Shown here piece after piece: positions 20,201 through 27,503 of a stretch of DNA of 64,000 bases; the first letter of the stretch is position 1; the number at the start of each line of letters is the position of its first letter. The translations under genes were made by a program, and so were the position numbers. The notes beneath the pieces were generated by a model. That model was given only the letters and a program-made list of their open reading frames with translations. It was not told where the DNA came from and did not search any database. The DNA comes from Streptomyces sp. NBC_01445 (GTDB taxonomy: Bacteria; Actinomycetota; Actinomycetes; Streptomycetales; Streptomycetaceae), in contig NZ_CP109486.1 in NCBI RefSeq assembly GCF_035918235.1, positions 868,001 through 932,000 of the forward strand, given 5' to 3'.

Positions 20201-21483
20201 GCGGTCTCGATGCGGGCGGCGTCGTACTTGAGCCGGCCGCGCAGCGTGCCCCCGCCCTCGTACAGCTCGAGGGTGAGCAGACCGAGGCCGGGGGTGGGGA
20301 CGTCCTGGCGCCAGCGGGCGCGCAGTCCGCCGCGCAGCTCGACGCCCTCGTCGGCGGCGGCGCCCGGGTCGGCCCAACTGTGCAGCACGAACGTGCAGTT
20401 GAACGGGTCGGCCGCGGCGCCGCCCGGGGCGAGCTTCGCGATGCGCGGGAACGGAAGGCGCGAGTGGTCCACGGCGCGGGCCAGTTCCCGCTGCACGCCG
20501 CCGACGAACGCGGCGGCCGTCAGGTCCGGGTCCTGGGCGGGGGCGCGCACCAGGAGGGTACGGACGAAGTAGCCGACGGTGCGGTCGAAGCGCGGGTCGG
20601 TACGGGCGCCCAGCGGGACACCGACGGTGGGTGCCTGCTGGCGGCCGTACGTGCCCAGGGCCTTGAGGTAGGCGGCGAGCAGCACGGCGGCGGCACCGGC
20701 CCGGTGCTTCCGCGAGAACGCGGTGATCTCGCCCCACAGCCCGGCGTCCAGGTCCAGCGGCACCATCGCCTCGCGGGGCGCGTCGGCGCCCGGGGTGTCC
20801 AGCGGGAAGTCGACGGTGAGGTCGGCGCCGTCGAGCCGGCCGCGCCAGTACTCCTCGGCGGCGGCGGTGTCCTGCCCGGCCTCGTGGGCGCGGGCGGTGA
20901 CGTAGGCGCCGAATCCGGCGGGGGCGGCACCGGGCACCTCGCCGTATTCGTACGCGCCGAGCAGGTCGGCGAGGAGGAGGCCGGTGGACTCTCCGTCGAC
21001 GACGAGGTGGTGCACGACGAGCAGCAGCGTGTGGTGATCGGGTGCGTGCGCGATCAGCACGGCGCGCAGCACGCCGTCGCGTTCCAGGTCGAGTTCCCGG
21101 CGGGCTTCGGCGAGCAGGGCCCGGGCCGGAGCGTGACCGGTGTCGGGGGCGGCGCCGCGGCGCTCGATGCGCGGGGCGCGGGCCGGGTCGACGTCGAGGA
21201 AGGGCAGTCCGTCGCCGCTGCCGGTGTCGTCGTCGCAAACGCGCGCCGAGAGCAGCGGGTGGCGGGCGACGAGAGCGGCCAGGGCGGCCTCCAGCGCGGC
21301 GTCGTCGAGCGGGCCGCGCAGGTCGATGGCGAGCGGCACGTTGTACGGCGAGTTCTGCGGGTCGGCCCGGTGCTGGAGCAGCAGCCCGAGCTGGTCCTCG
21401 GTCAGGGGTACGGTGCCCGCCTCGGCCGCCCCTGGGCCGGCGGTCGCGGCGGTCTGCGCGCCTGAGCGCTGGAGCATGGTCAT
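14230..21483 (-). CDS. snaD: NRPS, C-A-T-E-C-T-TE, SnaD-like terminal synthetase
   Basis: 2417 aa. Domains by motif: C (HHLVVDG near 161), A (YTSGSTG near 624), T (FFEAGGDSI near 1034), E ([10 protein letters not shown] near 1244 and VGWFTSIHP), C (HHVLLDG near 1719), T (FFQAGGHSLL near 2081) and TE (GFSGGG near 2221). The second C begins VPVTPQQHGLLL, like C domains that accept a D-residue, which fits the E before it. The final C-T has no A domain. The A-domain pocket reads about D-V-H-H-V-T-A-Y-S-K, which I cannot match to a known amino acid. Its position between pglE and snaA/snaB resembles snaD of the pristinamycin cluster, thought to add the last residue (D-proline) of streptogramin A and release it. 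The symbol is given on that basis. The ATG follows AGGAG at good spacing, and a SARP-type promoter lies upstream. Confidence 0.8.
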   Translation of the reverse strand: MTMLQRSGAQTAATAGPGAAEAGTVPLTEDQLGLLLQHRADPQNSPYNVPLAIDLRGPLDDAALEAALAALVARHPLLSARVCDDDTGSGDGLPFLDVDPARAPRIERRGAAPDTGHAPARALLAEARRELDLERDGVLRAVLIAHAPDHHTLLLVVHHLVVDGESTGLLLADLLGAYEYGEVPGAAPAGFGAYVTARAHEAGQDTAAAEEYWRGRLDGADLTVDFPLDTPGADAPREAMVPLDLDAGLWGEITAFSRKHRAGAAAVLLAAYLKALGTYGRQQAPTVGVPLGARTDPRFDRTVGYFVRTLLVRAPAQDPDLTAAAFVGGVQRELARAVDHSRLPFPRIAKLAPGGAAADPFNCTFVLHSWADPGAAADEGVELRGGLRARWRQDVPTPGLGLLTLELYEGGGTLRGRLKYDAARIETATAEAFTEHVCELARQLVRGPDRAVAELDGIGPRARATLDHLNATDHPLDDTDIDTLIRAAAQARPDAVAVEFGDRRWTRRELDARIEGYAAGLVARGVRAGDRVGVLLPRSDEAVAAMLGILRTGAAYVPLDAAHPEARRRHIVDSSGIRLAIVAPDTAGACPAGPQQVPLAELARSGVAAVQGPAPADALHVLYTSGSTGTPKGVQLSHRALVTDVLAAVRHFGIGSDDAMLLKAPFTFDVSAHEMLVALVSGARLVVAPPDAERDPDLLAEAIERHGVTLLHAVPSQLRLLLEAEAFTANRTLRTVVSTGESLPNELRIAFEAAHPARLHNAYGPTETSYSTVFSWGRGDDSFWTRRGEVPIGVPFDNIRAYVLDESLRELPPGAPGELWIGGGTVSDGYVGDPERTADRYRALQVGGRTDTVYRTGDLVRLLPGGALTHLGRLDDQVKINGNRVELGEVRAALMSLPAVQDASVQVSRHARGSLQIVAHVVTRAEVTDVRAALGPLLPSHMVPAHFHRVPRIPVLPNGKTDRRALDQLATQGEPAVEAEPAGPVEPAVSPEAAPAPAAPAPRADVRSSLPAVRSVWRELLGDVRDDAQFFEAGGDSILAMQMVSRLRREGFTLAMREIYRHPVLADLAAHLDADAAPQPTGEPATAGAAADVPAVADRTRGSSVSPLAPVQSWFFRHIRTDLHQWNQSVLLELNRPVDPTVLRLALQAVVAAHPALSARFTADAHGDFSEGHMTGAAPFSAYDPRDVLRERDVTDDGELDAALEEIERSLDPLKGVHVRALLAHDRRRPEDNGLLLVAIHHLVVDGVSWRILLEDLEHALASLSDGTLPALPDEACRYEEWVASLPAVAARPGEADYWRALAAARGEAQSLLLTTPAPDEQDIRRVEFSLDPEATTRLIGPLPRKLGLQVHQVMTGAFAQALARWRGTREVTFDVETHGRHGRDDLFRTVGWFTSIHPVVLAAERATDPERWLAQVADGLTGVPDGGVGFGACREFSSDPALRTQLRALPPALVCFNYYGQADQLSADGGFTMSGRPIPREHSARCERVYGVEVYGIVHGGRLRMGLTWVPSPADGVDEAGVKALVDQMRWVLATLAGADPDAVSAGEITAPGLPAALPGAAEPSRAEALTDSIAAGPSAVDPPETVPVTPQQHGLLLDALAHSGSGRYVEQLFWRWYGPLDTERFTAAWQSVFDRETVLRAAFDWDDAPCLVLHDRVTADVVRHPAGSVDWDELMEQDRVRGFDLRVPGLLRATLVDDPDGAGTPSTRVLITFHHVLLDGWSVSVLLQEFYRAYFADGTLPGGERRPDIRDYARWLAEQDTAPAREFWSAAVPAAAPLVRPALPGPATGQSGWSRAEVRLSRPEADRLRSWAAARAATESSALQAVWALLLYRAGGGHGPSPVGFGVTVSGRGIALDSVERLPGLLMNSLPMTIQVDPAHTVPQLLTELRDQALDMAAYEWVSTGQIHEWSGRRADEKLVESLIVFENYPRSSDDLESTLAAHGIRVELPEAAGSQTAFPVTLLAFRDVDGSLVLTTVYDRGRIADADAALLVDQCAGLLRELPDTADESTTVADILAGLSPADLPRMADRTEPVADAAGEAVTWPEGPQTQVVKEAWQAVFGTPVADPGVHFFQAGGHSLLAMRLLRELNLRSGRTLRLDELLAHPRAGELAHLLTQEPRDTTGSGPADVLVPLRPAERPGAGTVHLVHPPGGQVACYAQLAHCYEGPEALVGIRDPRVDDPEPEHLSAEQLAELYLEALRPALDSGERIVLGGFSGGGVIAYEIARRITEEGGRPPLVVMVDAGAPDGELTDADADGSFANQLRAVAEGRAPAPDAEGPGARPSDPDGEHDARTAEPDGSASYLTELAQIAEWMRGDGGGDPVALMRDSVEAVQRYRPGPYAGPVAVLRAGDTGFGKGTDYDESDRFHARAGLGWEDHVEDLAIRVVPGNHVTMLTGDNVRALARILASAVRN

Positions 21484-21564
21484 CAGGTGTCTCCTGAGTC
21501 GGAATCCGAGGCTTGGGTTCGTCCGGGCACACCTCGGCCCGGTGGTCCGCACGGTCCGGGCACG

Positions 21565-21607
21565 AGTGTGGTGCGCGCCGCCGACACGTCGCTGACGTGC
21601 GGCTGAT
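21565..21607 (-). promoter_or_regulatory. SARP-type promoter of the snaD-like NRPS gene
   Basis: On the minus strand three heptamers with 11-bp phasing occur: ATCAGCC (21601-21607), GTCAGCG (21590-21596) and GTCGGCG (21579-21585). Eight bp later comes CACACT (21565-21570), a fair -10 box, and the start codon is about 80 nt on. SARP activators bind such repeats 8 bp before the -10 box. The same GTCAG dialect is seen before the snbC-like gene. The rest of the 170-bp gap (21484-21653) shows no gene. Confidence 0.6.
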
Positions 21608-21653
21608 GCGGCGCGCGACGGCGGACCGCCCGCCGTGCCGGACGGGCGGGGTG

Positions 21654-22976
21654 TCAGCTGCGGCCCGAGCGGGCCTCGACCAGGGCCGCGAGGCGGTCCA
21701 GGCCGACGTCGATGTCCTGGGCGGTCAGCACGGAGTACGACAGCCGCAGCTGGCGCAGTCCGCCGGTGCCCGCGTAGAAGTGGTACATCGGGGTCCACAG
21801 CACGCCGAAGCGCCGGGCGGACTCCTCCAGTGCCTCCTCGTCGGCGGTGAACGGCACGGTGACCACGGCGAACAGGCCGCCGGTGGGCACGTTCCAGCTC
21901 ACCCCGCTGCCCCCGCCCTGCGGGAAGCGCGCGGCGAGGCCGTCGAGCAGGGTGCGCAGGTTGCGGCGGTAGACGGCGGCCTCGCGGGCGCAGGCCCGTT
22001 CCATGCTGCAGCCGTGCTCGAGGAGCAGTCCGCCGATCGCCGCCTGCGCGAGCGCCGAGGTGTTGAGCGTGAACATGCTCTTGAGCTTGGCGAGCTGATC
22101 GGCGAAGAAGCCGCCCTGCGCGACCGGCTGGTCGGCGACGACGTACCCGATGCGGGCGCCGGGGTAGGCGGTCTTGGAGTACGAGCCGATGTAGACGACC
22201 CGTCCCGCGCTGTCCAGGGACTTGAGGGTGGGCAGCCGGCCCTGGCCGTCGTGGAACATCGAGTACGGGTTGTCCTCGATCAGCAGGATGTCCTGCTCCT
22301 CGGCGACGCGCAGCAGGCGCCTGCGGTCGTCGAGGGACATCCGGGAGCCGCCGGGGTTGGCGAAGTCGGGGATGACGTAACAGGCCCGCGGGTGCAGGCC
22401 GTCGGCCCGGGCCCGGGTGATGCTGCGCGCCACGTCGTCGGGGTCGAGGCCGCCGGGGCCCTCGGGCACCAGGTGGACCGCGGTCTCGGTGAGGCGGGCG
22501 GCGCCGGTGAAGCCGACGTAGGTCGGCGCGGCGGCGAGCACGACGTCGCGTTCGTCGCGGCGCAGTGCACGCAGCAGCAGGACCATGGCCTCCTGGCAGC
22601 CGGTGGTGACGAGCACCGCGTCCGGGTCGGCCGGGATCCCTTCGTCCACCTCCAGCTGACGGACGATCAGCTCGTTGATGATGCCTTTGGTGGGGCCGTA
22701 CTGGAACAGGGCCCGGCGCACCTGTTCCTCGCCGAGTCCGCGCTCCTGCTCCAGGTACCGGGTGAACCGCCGCAGATGCCGGTGCAGCGCCTCGGTGCGG
22801 TAGTGGCCCTCGAAGGGGCGGCCCGCCGCGAACGACACGGCGTCGGGGTAGTTCCCGGTGACCTCGTTGAGCAGCGTCATCGAGGTCAGCGCGGGGTCGG
22901 CGAGGCTGGTGTGCAGGTCGGCGACGGCCAACAGGGGCGCGGCCCGGGGTGCTTCGAGCAGCGCGGCCGCTTTCAT
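21654..22976 (-). CDS. pglE: PLP aminotransferase forming L-phenylglycine
   Basis: A 440-aa fold-type I aminotransferase of the MocR/2-aminoadipate class without a DNA-binding domain. The PLP lysine lies in [14 protein letters not shown]; other marks are [27 protein letters not shown] and EDNPYSMF. In the pristinamycin pathway PglE turns phenylglyoxylate into L-phenylglycine, the last residue of streptogramin B. It is the last of a run of genes joined by ATGA overlaps (pglA-B-C-D-mbtH-pglE), which supports the role. Similar enzymes (HpgT) make hydroxyphenylglycines, but no hydroxymandelate synthase gene is present here. The ATG of [10 protein letters not shown] overlaps the mbtH stop codon; the frame is open upstream but that part is the mbtH shadow. 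Confidence 0.87.
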   Translation of the reverse strand: MKAAALLEAPRAAPLLAVADLHTSLADPALTSMTLLNEVTGNYPDAVSFAAGRPFEGHYRTEALHRHLRRFTRYLEQERGLGEEQVRRALFQYGPTKGIINELIVRQLEVDEGIPADPDAVLVTTGCQEAMVLLLRALRRDERDVVLAAAPTYVGFTGAARLTETAVHLVPEGPGGLDPDDVARSITRARADGLHPRACYVIPDFANPGGSRMSLDDRRRLLRVAEEQDILLIEDNPYSMFHDGQGRLPTLKSLDSAGRVVYIGSYSKTAYPGARIGYVVADQPVAQGGFFADQLAKLKSMFTLNTSALAQAAIGGLLLEHGCSMERACAREAAVYRRNLRTLLDGLAARFPQGGGSGVSWNVPTGGLFAVVTVPFTADEEALEESARRFGVLWTPMYHFYAGTGGLRQLRLSYSVLTAQDIDVGLDRLAALVEARSGRS

Positions 22977-23191
22977 GCGGCGGCCTCGTCCATGGCGTCC
23001 ACGAGGCTCTTGGGCCGCATGTCGGTCCAGTTCTCGCTGATGTGGGCGAGCGCGCTCTCGCGGTCGGTGGCCGGCAGGGCGATGCTCCAGCCGGCGGGGA
23101 CCTCGGCGAAGGACGGCCACAGCGAGTACTGGCCCTCGTGGTTGACCAGGACGAGATACGTGCCTTCGGCGTCCTCGAAGGGGTTGCTCAT
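22973..23191 (-). CDS. mbtY: MbtH-like NRPS chaperone
   Basis: A 72-aa protein with the full MbtH signature: [10 protein letters not shown], the tryptophan in VPAGWS and SENWTDMRP. Such proteins bind A domains and help them fold and adenylate. It sits between pglD and pglE with ATGA overlaps on both sides, as the mbtY gene does in the pristinamycin cluster. One or more A domains of the three NRPSs probably depend on it. Confidence 0.93.
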   Translation of the reverse strand: MSNPFEDAEGTYLVLVNHEGQYSLWPSFAEVPAGWSIALPATDRESALAHISENWTDMRPKSLVDAMDEAAA

Positions 23192-24033
23192 GACGGTCTC
23201 CCGGTTCCTTGTGCTAGGCGTGGTGGGACAGCGGTTGCAGTGGTCCCCATCCAGGCTGGCCGGGAGGGCCGACGCGGGGCTGACATGTCGCTGACGAGGT
23301 CGTCGACCAGCTCGAGCAGTACGGGAGCGGGCTCGTCGGCCAGGTGGAAGTGGCCGCCGGAGAAGGTCCGGTGGCGTACGGGACCGGTGGTGGCGGCGGT
23401 CCAGTCGGCGGCTTCGTCCGCGGTGAGTTCGGGGTCGCCGGTGGCCCGGTGCACGGTGAGGGGCAGGTCCGGGGCGGGCCCGGCGGGCTGTACGTAGGTC
23501 TCGGCGAGCGCGTAGTCGGCGCGCGCGGTGCGCAGCACCAGGTCGAGCAGGTCGGGGTGGGCGAGGACCTCGTCGGGAACGCCCTCGAGACGCCGCAGTT
23601 CGGCGATGAGTTCCCGGTCGCTGCCGAGGTGGACCCGGCCCGGCCTGACCCGGTGCGGCGGGGGCATACCGGAGACGATCAGCCTCAGCGGCGGGTGGCC
23701 CGCGGCCAGCAGGCGCCGGGCTGTCTCGTAGGCGGCGAGGGCGCCGAGGCTGTGCCCGTACAAGACGACGGGGCGGTCGAGCAGGGGCCGGGCCGCGTCG
23801 GCGGCGGCGTCGGCCAGCGCGTGCAGATCGGTGTGCAGCGGTTCGGCGATGCGGTCGGTGTGGCCGGGGTACTGGACGGCGTGCAGCTCGACGGTCTCGG
23901 GCAGCAGGGCGGGCCAGTTCCAGTAGGCGGTGGCCGAGCCGCCGCCGTGCGGGAAGCACACCAGCCGCACCTGGGCGGCCGGCCGGGGCACGGGGCAGCG
24001 GTACCAGGCGGCGGTGACACCGGTGGTGCTCAT
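23188..24033 (-). CDS. pglD: Type II thioesterase (phenylglyoxylyl-CoA hydrolase candidate)
   Basis: A 281-aa alpha/beta hydrolase of the GrsT/type II thioesterase family. It has the N-terminal [15 protein letters not shown], the nucleophile motif [12 protein letters not shown] and the C-terminal FSGGHFHL with the catalytic His. Such enzymes usually clear misprimed carrier proteins. In the phenylglycine pathway PglD is assigned to hydrolysis of benzoylformyl-CoA to phenylglyoxylate. The gene overlaps both neighbours by 4 bp (pglC upstream, mbtH downstream). The ATG before STTGVTAAW is chosen because it overlaps the pglC stop. Both roles remain possible. Confidence 0.85.
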   Translation of the reverse strand: MSTTGVTAAWYRCPVPRPAAQVRLVCFPHGGGSATAYWNWPALLPETVELHAVQYPGHTDRIAEPLHTDLHALADAAADAARPLLDRPVVLYGHSLGALAAYETARRLLAAGHPPLRLIVSGMPPPHRVRPGRVHLGSDRELIAELRRLEGVPDEVLAHPDLLDLVLRTARADYALAETYVQPAGPAPDLPLTVHRATGDPELTADEAADWTAATTGPVRHRTFSGGHFHLADEPAPVLLELVDDLVSDMSAPRRPSRPAWMGTTATAVPPRLAQGTGRPS

Positions 24034-25034
24034 GCGGCCGCTCCTGGCCGCGCGGGCCATTCAAGGCGGGCCACGGCGTCGAGGACGCGCTGGACGTCCG
24101 GGAGGTAGTGGGCTTCGAGCAGCGGGGCGGGGTAGGGCACGTCGAAGCCGGTGACGCGGCGCACCGGGGCCTCCAGGTGGTAGAAGCAGCGCTCGGTGAT
24201 CCGTGCCGCGATCTCGGCGCCGGGCCCGGCGAAGCCGTGGGCCTCGTGGATGACGACGGCACGCCCGGTGCGGCGGACGGCGGCGCACACGGTCTCCTCG
24301 TCGAACGGCGACAGGGTGCGCAGGTCGACGACCTCCAGGCTGATGCCCGCTTCGGCCGCGGCCTCGGCGGCCGCCATGGCCACGGGCAGCGAGGGCCCGT
24401 AGGTGACGAGGGTGGCGTCGGTGCCGGGCCTGCGGACGGCGGCCCAGCCGAGCGGCCCGGTGTCGACGGGGAGCGTGACCTCCTCCTTGTGCCAGTACAG
24501 GCGCTTGGGTTCGAGGAAGACGACCGGGTCGGGCGAGGCGATGGCGCGGCGCAGCAGCGAGTACGCGTCGGCGACGGTGGCGGGCGTGACGACGGTGAGG
24601 CCGGGGGTGGCCATGTAGTAGATCTCGGAGGAGTCGCTGTGGTGCTCGACGCCGCCGATGCCTCCGCCGTAGGGGATGCGCACGGTGATGGGCAGCGGCA
24701 GGGAGCCGCGGGTGCGGGAGCGGAACTTGGCGACGTGGCTGACGAGCTGCTCGAAGGCCGGATAGGCGAAGGCGTCGAACTGCATCTCCACGACGGGGCG
24801 GTAGCCGTACATCGCCATGCCCACGGCGGCGCCGATGATGGCGGACTCCGCGAGCGGTGTGTCGAAGCAGCGTTCGTCGCCGAACTCGCGGGCCAGGCCG
24901 TCGGTGACCCGGAAGACGCCGCCGAGGGTGCCGACGTCCTCGCCGAAGACCAGGGTGCGCTCGTCCTCGCGCATCGCGTGCCGCAGCGCCGAGTTGAGGG
25001 CCTTGGCCAGGGTGACCTCGGTGGCCGGGGTCAT
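24030..25034 (-). CDS. pglC: Pyruvate dehydrogenase E1-beta-like subunit of phenylglycine pathway
   Basis: A 334-aa E1-beta subunit of the 2-oxoacid dehydrogenase family. Seen are [59 protein letters not shown] and the C-terminal transketolase domain motif [11 protein letters not shown]. With PglB it is thought to decarboxylate phenylpyruvate and yield phenylacetyl-CoA. No E2 acyltransferase gene is nearby, so it must borrow E2/E3 from another complex or work differently. It overlaps pglB and pglD by 4 bp each. Confidence 0.88.
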   Translation of the reverse strand: MTPATEVTLAKALNSALRHAMREDERTLVFGEDVGTLGGVFRVTDGLAREFGDERCFDTPLAESAIIGAAVGMAMYGYRPVVEMQFDAFAYPAFEQLVSHVAKFRSRTRGSLPLPITVRIPYGGGIGGVEHHSDSSEIYYMATPGLTVVTPATVADAYSLLRRAIASPDPVVFLEPKRLYWHKEEVTLPVDTGPLGWAAVRRPGTDATLVTYGPSLPVAMAAAEAAAEAGISLEVVDLRTLSPFDEETVCAAVRRTGRAVVIHEAHGFAGPGAEIAARITERCFYHLEAPVRRVTGFDVPYPAPLLEAHYLPDVQRVLDAVARLEWPARPGAAA

Positions 25035-26089
25035 CGCCGGGCTCCTTCTGCCGCGGGACCGGTGTCCGCGGCCCGTTCGTCCGCGAGCAGTGCCGACTGT
25101 TCGCGCAGGTGGTGCGGCGGGTGGTGGTAGACGTGCTGGAACATCTCCATCGGGTCGCGCCGCGGCGGCTCGGCGAAGTCCCGGCGCAGCGCGGCGCTCA
25201 GCTCCTCGGCCGCCCGCGCTGTTTCGGCGATCCCCGCCCGGTCGAGGACGCCGTCGTCGACGAGGGTGTGCTCCAGGCGGGCGACCGGGTCCTTGTCGGC
25301 CCAGGCGGCGACCTCGTCCGCGGAGCGGTAGCGGGTGTCGTCGTCGGCGTTGGTGTGGGCCTCCATGCGATAGGTGAGGGCCTCGACGAGGGTGGGGCCG
25401 CCGCCGGTACGGGCCCGGTGGGCGGCCTCGGCGACGACGGCGTGCACGGCGAGGGCGTCGTTGCCGTCGACGACGGCTCCGGTGGCTCCGTAGCCCTCGG
25501 CCTTGTCGGCGAGGGAGCGGGCCGCGGTCTGCTTGCTCAGGGGGACGCTGATCGCGTACTGGTTGTTCTGGATGAAGAACACGACGGGTGCCCGGCGTAC
25601 GGCCGCGTAGTTGACGGCCTCGTGGAAGTCGCCCTCGCTGGTCGCTCCGTCGCCGATGTAGGCGAGGGCCACCACGTCGTCGCCGCGCATCCGGGCCGCG
25701 TCGGCGAGGCCGGCCGCGTGCAGGCACTGGGTCGCGAGCGGGGTGCACTGGGGCGCCGCCCGGTGGGCGGCCGGGTCGTAGCCGCAGTGGCGGTCCCCAC
25801 GGAACAGGGTGAGCACGTCCTCGGCGGGGATGCCCCGCGTCAGCAGGGCGACGCTCTCGCGGTAGGTCGGGAAGATCCAGTCGGTGGGGCGCAGGGCGAG
25901 CACCGAGGCGGTCTGGCACGCCTCCTGGCCGCGCGAGGACGGATAGACCGCGAGCCTGCCCTGCCGGGTGAAGGTGGTGGCCGTCCGGTCGAAGGCACGG
26001 CCGACGACCATCGCCCGGTACAGCTGGAGCCCGGTCAGGGCCGCGGCCGTGCCGGGTGCGGCCGGTGCGGGCGCGTCGAGCACCGTCAT
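25031..26089 (-). CDS. pglB: Pyruvate dehydrogenase E1-alpha-like subunit of phenylglycine pathway
   Basis: A 352-aa thiamine-diphosphate E1-alpha subunit. The ThDP motif is GDGATSEGDFHEAVNYAAV followed by FFIQNNQYAIS; other family marks are SSRGQEACQTAS, TYRESVALLTRGI and YRMEAHTNADDDTRYR. It pairs with PglC on phenylpyruvate in the proposed phenylglycine route; branched-chain or pyruvate substrates cannot be excluded from sequence. The ATG overlaps the pglA stop codon. Confidence 0.88.
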   Translation of the reverse strand: MTVLDAPAPAAPGTAAALTGLQLYRAMVVGRAFDRTATTFTRQGRLAVYPSSRGQEACQTASVLALRPTDWIFPTYRESVALLTRGIPAEDVLTLFRGDRHCGYDPAAHRAAPQCTPLATQCLHAAGLADAARMRGDDVVALAYIGDGATSEGDFHEAVNYAAVRRAPVVFFIQNNQYAISVPLSKQTAARSLADKAEGYGATGAVVDGNDALAVHAVVAEAAHRARTGGGPTLVEALTYRMEAHTNADDDTRYRSADEVAAWADKDPVARLEHTLVDDGVLDRAGIAETARAAEELSAALRRDFAEPPRRDPMEMFQHVYHHPPHHLREQSALLADERAADTGPAAEGARR

Positions 26090-27486
26090 CGCTTCTCGCC
26101 GCCGCTCGCGCCGGCGTCGGCCCCGCCCCGGTTCCGGTTGATCCAGGTGTTCTCCAGGGTGGTGATGAGGCCGGGGCTGTGCAGCTGGCGGGCCTGCTCG
26201 TACGCGTACTGGGCCAGGTAGCGGCGGAACAGTTCGAGGGGCTCCTCGACGAGGTTGAGCATGCGCCGGTTGGCTCCGACGGCCGGGTGGTCGAGGTGCC
26301 CGGCGGCCGCGCGGACGGCGCCGTCCATGGCGTCCGCGGGCACGGTCTCGTCGACGAAGAGGGACGCCTCGGGGTCGGTGGCCCGCAGTTTCCTGCCCCA
26401 GAAGATCAGGCGCCGCGTCAGGCGCGAGCCCGTCAGGTGCAGCAGGCGCATGTTGGCGACGCCCGGGACCAGTCCCTCCTCCATGGCCGGCAGGCTGAAC
26501 CAGGAGTCGTCGGCGGCGACGACCCGGTCCATGGTGGGCAGGATCTGCATGCCGCCGCCGATGGCGAAGGCGTCGACGGCGGCGACCCACGGCTTGTCGG
26601 CGTCCGGCCACCAGCCGTCGCCCGCCGTGTCGTCCAGGCACAGGCCGCGCACGAACTTGGCGATGTATCCGGCCTCGCGGCGCAGCAGGAAGCCGAGCAG
26701 CGAGATGTCGCCGTGGTAGAGGTGCGTGAGGTTGATGCCCGCGCTGAAGACGCGCCGGCCCGCGTAGGCGGGGTGGGACTGGGGGGCGCCGCGCAGCACG
26801 CCGACGTGGCTGGCGGGGTCGAGCAGCACCAGGTCGGTGCCGGTCTCCAGGGCCTCGACGGCTGCGTCGTCCTCGGCGTTGAGGAACTCGGCGTTGCACA
26901 GCTCCAGTTGGGCGATGCCGTCCTCACGGGTGACGGTGGCGATGCCCAGGTCGGCGTGGCCGGTGAGCTGGTAGTCGAGGAGGGCGGCACGGGCGCGCGC
27001 GGTAGGGCGGAGCATGGAGCGCAGCAGGTGGTTGCCTGCGATGGGGGCGTTCAGGACGGCCTGGAGGAAGATGCCGACGGCGATCTCCCAGCCCTCCTTG
27101 TTGCGCTGCGTGTGCCGTGACTCCGCGGCGAGCTGGGCGCGGGTGGGCACCAGGCCCGGGAAGTGCGCGGCGGCCAGGCCGGTCAGTTCCTCCAGGCGCG
27201 GGCTGCGGGTGAGGCCGTCCGTGAGCTCGGCGTAGATCCGCTCGGCGTACGCCGCGAGGAACCGGCGGCGCAGGCTGCTCGCCTCGTCGTGGAGGGCCGC
27301 GGCGTCGCGCTGTTCGGCGGCGGTGCGCTCGGTGCGCGGCGGCATCGCCTCGACGATCCGCACGACGGATTCGAGATGGGCGGTGACCGGGCCGCAGTCC
27401 TTGGCGAAGTCACCGCTGAGGTTGGGTGGGTGGCCGGGTGCCGTCCGCAGCAGCACGGCGGGGGCGGCGAGCGTGGGTGAGCGCAC
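26086..27486 (-). CDS. pglA: DpgC-like phenylacetyl-CoA dioxygenase
   Basis: A 466-aa enoyl-CoA hydratase superfamily protein of the DpgC type, with the long N-terminal helical domain absent from ordinary crotonases. The crotonase core shows GRRVFSAGINLTHLYHGD, AVDAFAIGGGMQILPTMD and FSLPAMEEGLVPGVANMR. DpgC is a cofactor-free dioxygenase that turns 3,5-dihydroxyphenylacetyl-CoA into the glyoxylate. Here the DpgA/B/D polyketide genes are absent and E1-alpha/beta genes stand beside it, so phenylacetyl-CoA is the likely substrate, as for PglA of pristinamycin. The start is GTG at 27484-27486 with GGAG upstream; it lies 17 bp after the large NRPS. Confidence 0.88.
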   Translation of the reverse strand: MRSPTLAAPAVLLRTAPGHPPNLSGDFAKDCGPVTAHLESVVRIVEAMPPRTERTAAEQRDAAALHDEASSLRRRFLAAYAERIYAELTDGLTRSPRLEELTGLAAAHFPGLVPTRAQLAAESRHTQRNKEGWEIAVGIFLQAVLNAPIAGNHLLRSMLRPTARARAALLDYQLTGHADLGIATVTREDGIAQLELCNAEFLNAEDDAAVEALETGTDLVLLDPASHVGVLRGAPQSHPAYAGRRVFSAGINLTHLYHGDISLLGFLLRREAGYIAKFVRGLCLDDTAGDGWWPDADKPWVAAVDAFAIGGGMQILPTMDRVVAADDSWFSLPAMEEGLVPGVANMRLLHLTGSRLTRRLIFWGRKLRATDPEASLFVDETVPADAMDGAVRAAAGHLDHPAVGANRRMLNLVEEPLELFRRYLAQYAYEQARQLHSPGLITTLENTWINRNRGGADAGASGGEKR

Positions 27487-27503
27487 GGTGTGTCTCCGAT
27501 CGT

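Noticed and set aside
26086..27486. Dihydroxyphenylglycine pathway suggested by the DpgC-like enzyme
   Set aside because: DpgA, DpgB and DpgD are absent and the next genes are E1-alpha/beta, thioesterase and aminotransferase, which fit the phenylglycine route.
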